64,000 nt of DNA, taken from assembly GCA_024867545.1 (NCBI GenBank), contig JANFNE010000006.1, forward strand, positions 1,054,001 through 1,118,000, read 5' to 3'. The stretch is from Phytopythium helicoides (lineage: Eukaryota > Oomycota > Peronosporomycetes > Pythiales > Pythiaceae). The notes under the pieces are model-generated. The model had not been told where the DNA came from. It was given only the letters and a program-made list of their open reading frames with translations, and ran no database searches. The translations under genes were made by a program, and so were the position numbers. Shown here one piece after another: positions 63,073-64,000 of this stretch. Within the stretch, counting starts at the first letter, position 1, and the number at the start of each line of letters is the position of its first letter.

Positions 63073-64000
63073 ATGGATCTTGCACGGTCGCGGCCTGGGG
63101 CGGCCGCCTCGGCCCTCGCGCTGCTCGCGTACGCGCTCTCGCCGGGCGTCAGCCGCCTGCCAGGTGGAGACAGCGGCGAGCTGCTGGCCGAGGCCTGTGT
63201 GGGTGGTGTGGCACACCCACCGGGCTACCCGCTGCTACTGCTGCTGCTGCGCGTTGTGCGCTGGATGGCGTCCAGGATCGCTCCTCAGCTGCCGTTTGTG
63301 GTCGCTGCGAATGCCGTGAACGCTGTGCTCGCAGCTTTAGCAGCTGGCGCGATAGCTCATACTGTCGATTTGATGACGGAGAAGAGTTCGCCGACTGCTG
63401 CTACCTTTGCTGGGCTACTGTTTGCGCTCTCGAAACTTACGTGGGAACATGCTGTCGGCGTTGAGGTACGTACGACAGACAGAGCTGCGTGCAAATTTTC
63501 TCACGGGTTAGATAGCTAAGGGGTGATGTTGCAGGTCTTCGCATTGAACAATTTGCTGTGTGCTACTCTGCATGTCCTGGTGGTGCGCCATTTCCGGCGA
63601 CCAACAGCGGCTAATGCTCGCCTCGGAGCGATTGTCTGCGGTCTCGGAGTTGCGAATCAGCATACAATAGGTGCGTACGAGTCATCTATAAGCAAACCAT
63701 GTACAGCAAACGGCCGAATTGGTCGCTAACTGGTGCGGGCTGCACTTGGTGTAGTGCTGTTCGCAGCACCATACATCCTCTGGGTGCTGCTAACACACCC
63801 ATGGACCCTACTTGAAGTTCTTTCATTTGCGGCATCGTAAGCCATTTTCCATGAAGTCATTATTAGATCAAGTTGTCAAATTGACAACTAATACTGCGTT
63901 TCCTAGATTTATGGCAGGGATCGCAGTCTATGGATACACTGCTTGGGCTGCACAGACACCAACGACGGGATCATGGGGTGATGCGTCAAACATTCGAGGT
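63073..64000 (+). CDS. TMEM260: TMEM260-like DUF2723 membrane glycosyltransferase (C-terminus off the right edge)
   Basis: Multi-pass membrane protein; animal TMEM260 is an ER O-mannosyltransferase. Four exons seen (about 63073-63465, 63534-63670, 63755-63836, 63907-64000), phases consistent. The N-terminus has a membrane segment and then the family motif RLPGGDSGELLAEACVGGVAHPPGYPLLLLLLR, where the Asp and the HPPG loop form the GT-C catalytic site. Further helices: VVAANAVNAVLAALAAGAIA, FAGLLFALSKLTWEHAVGVE|VFALNNLLCATLHVLVV, VLFAAPYILWVLL and FMAGIAVYGYTAWAA, then SWGDASNIR, matching the WGD of the family. Start is the ATG at 63073. Confidence 0.92.

Noticed and set aside
1..64000. Secreted effectors with RxLR or LFLAK-type motifs, CRISPR arrays, rRNA genes
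   Set aside because: Looked for on both strands and not found; gene content is housekeeping and flagellar.

Overview
This is a gene-dense window (roughly 55-60% GC) from a nuclear genome of an oomycete or close stramenopile. The evidence: short GT-AG introns (about 40-150 nt, often with GTACGT, GTAAGC or GTGCGT donors), protein-coding genes packed 100-500 bp apart on both strands, oomycete-style gene models (a zinc-finger HECT ligase, an M96-like 'KKPTYIVR' coiled-coil protein, FYVE/ankyrin proteins), flagellar genes as expected for zoospores, and no operons, Shine-Dalgarno sites, CRISPR, rRNA or recognisable tRNA genes. Many long open frames antisense to real genes are codon-bias shadows and were left out. 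Exon limits are read by eye and may be off by a base or two.

Layout. 1-3582: clathrin heavy chain, cut by the left edge. 4366-5348: nicotinamidase-like cysteine hydrolase. 5550-7092: intron-rich permuted papain-fold (YiiX-like) amidase. 7379-9762: membrane-anchored RanBP2-zinc-finger HECT ubiquitin ligase. 10270-11188: trans-aconitate-type methyltransferase. 11337-13025: DRC4/GAS8 flagellar protein. 13130-14164: CENP-B/psq-type HTH protein. 14258-14661: small coiled-coil protein. 14842-15943 and 16260-18185: succinyl-CoA ligase alpha and ALKBH8, sharing a CCAAT-box promoter. 18287-19917: flagellar PG-rich-repeat protein. 19995-21339: TRM10. 21768-24188: ankyrin/FYVE-like protein. 25100-26803: M96-like protein.

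27681-31064: two tandem paralogous DPF/NPF-motif proteins, the second with PDZ-like and PH-like C-terminal regions. 31097-31454: a previously hidden two-exon small membrane protein. 31494-33920: NT-C2 coiled-coil protein. 34216-40623: very large UBR-box N-degron ubiquitin ligase. 40624-41880: gene-poor stretch with a possible mobile-element relic. 41881-47564: DCAF11, equilibrative nucleoside transporter, BUD13 splicing factor. 47725-53465: fructose-1,6-bisphosphatase, eEF1B, TatD nuclease and a small HTH protein. 53734-59670: PP4 regulatory subunit 3 lacking its usual N-terminal domain, and a SNF5 chromatin remodeller fused to HTH and HMG-box modules. 59791-60343: Mediator subunit 22. 60932-62642: two convergent V-ATPase proteolipid genes forming a near-perfect inverted repeat whose identity covers the intron and ends at the start and stop codons. 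63073-64000: TMEM260/DUF2723 membrane protein, cut by the right edge.

Themes that recur are membrane traffic (clathrin, DPF/NPF proteins, V-ATPase, FYVE, NT-C2), ubiquitin-dependent degradation (HECT, UBR, DCAF11), RNA modification and splicing (ALKBH8, TRM10, BUD13) and transcription (MED22, SNF5). These are ordinary eukaryotic neighbours, not a co-regulated cluster. The most unusual items are the inverted V-ATPase pair, the SNF5-HMG fusion, the PP4R3 without an EVH1-like domain, the small spliced membrane gene and the 32-bp-spaced CCAAT arrays.
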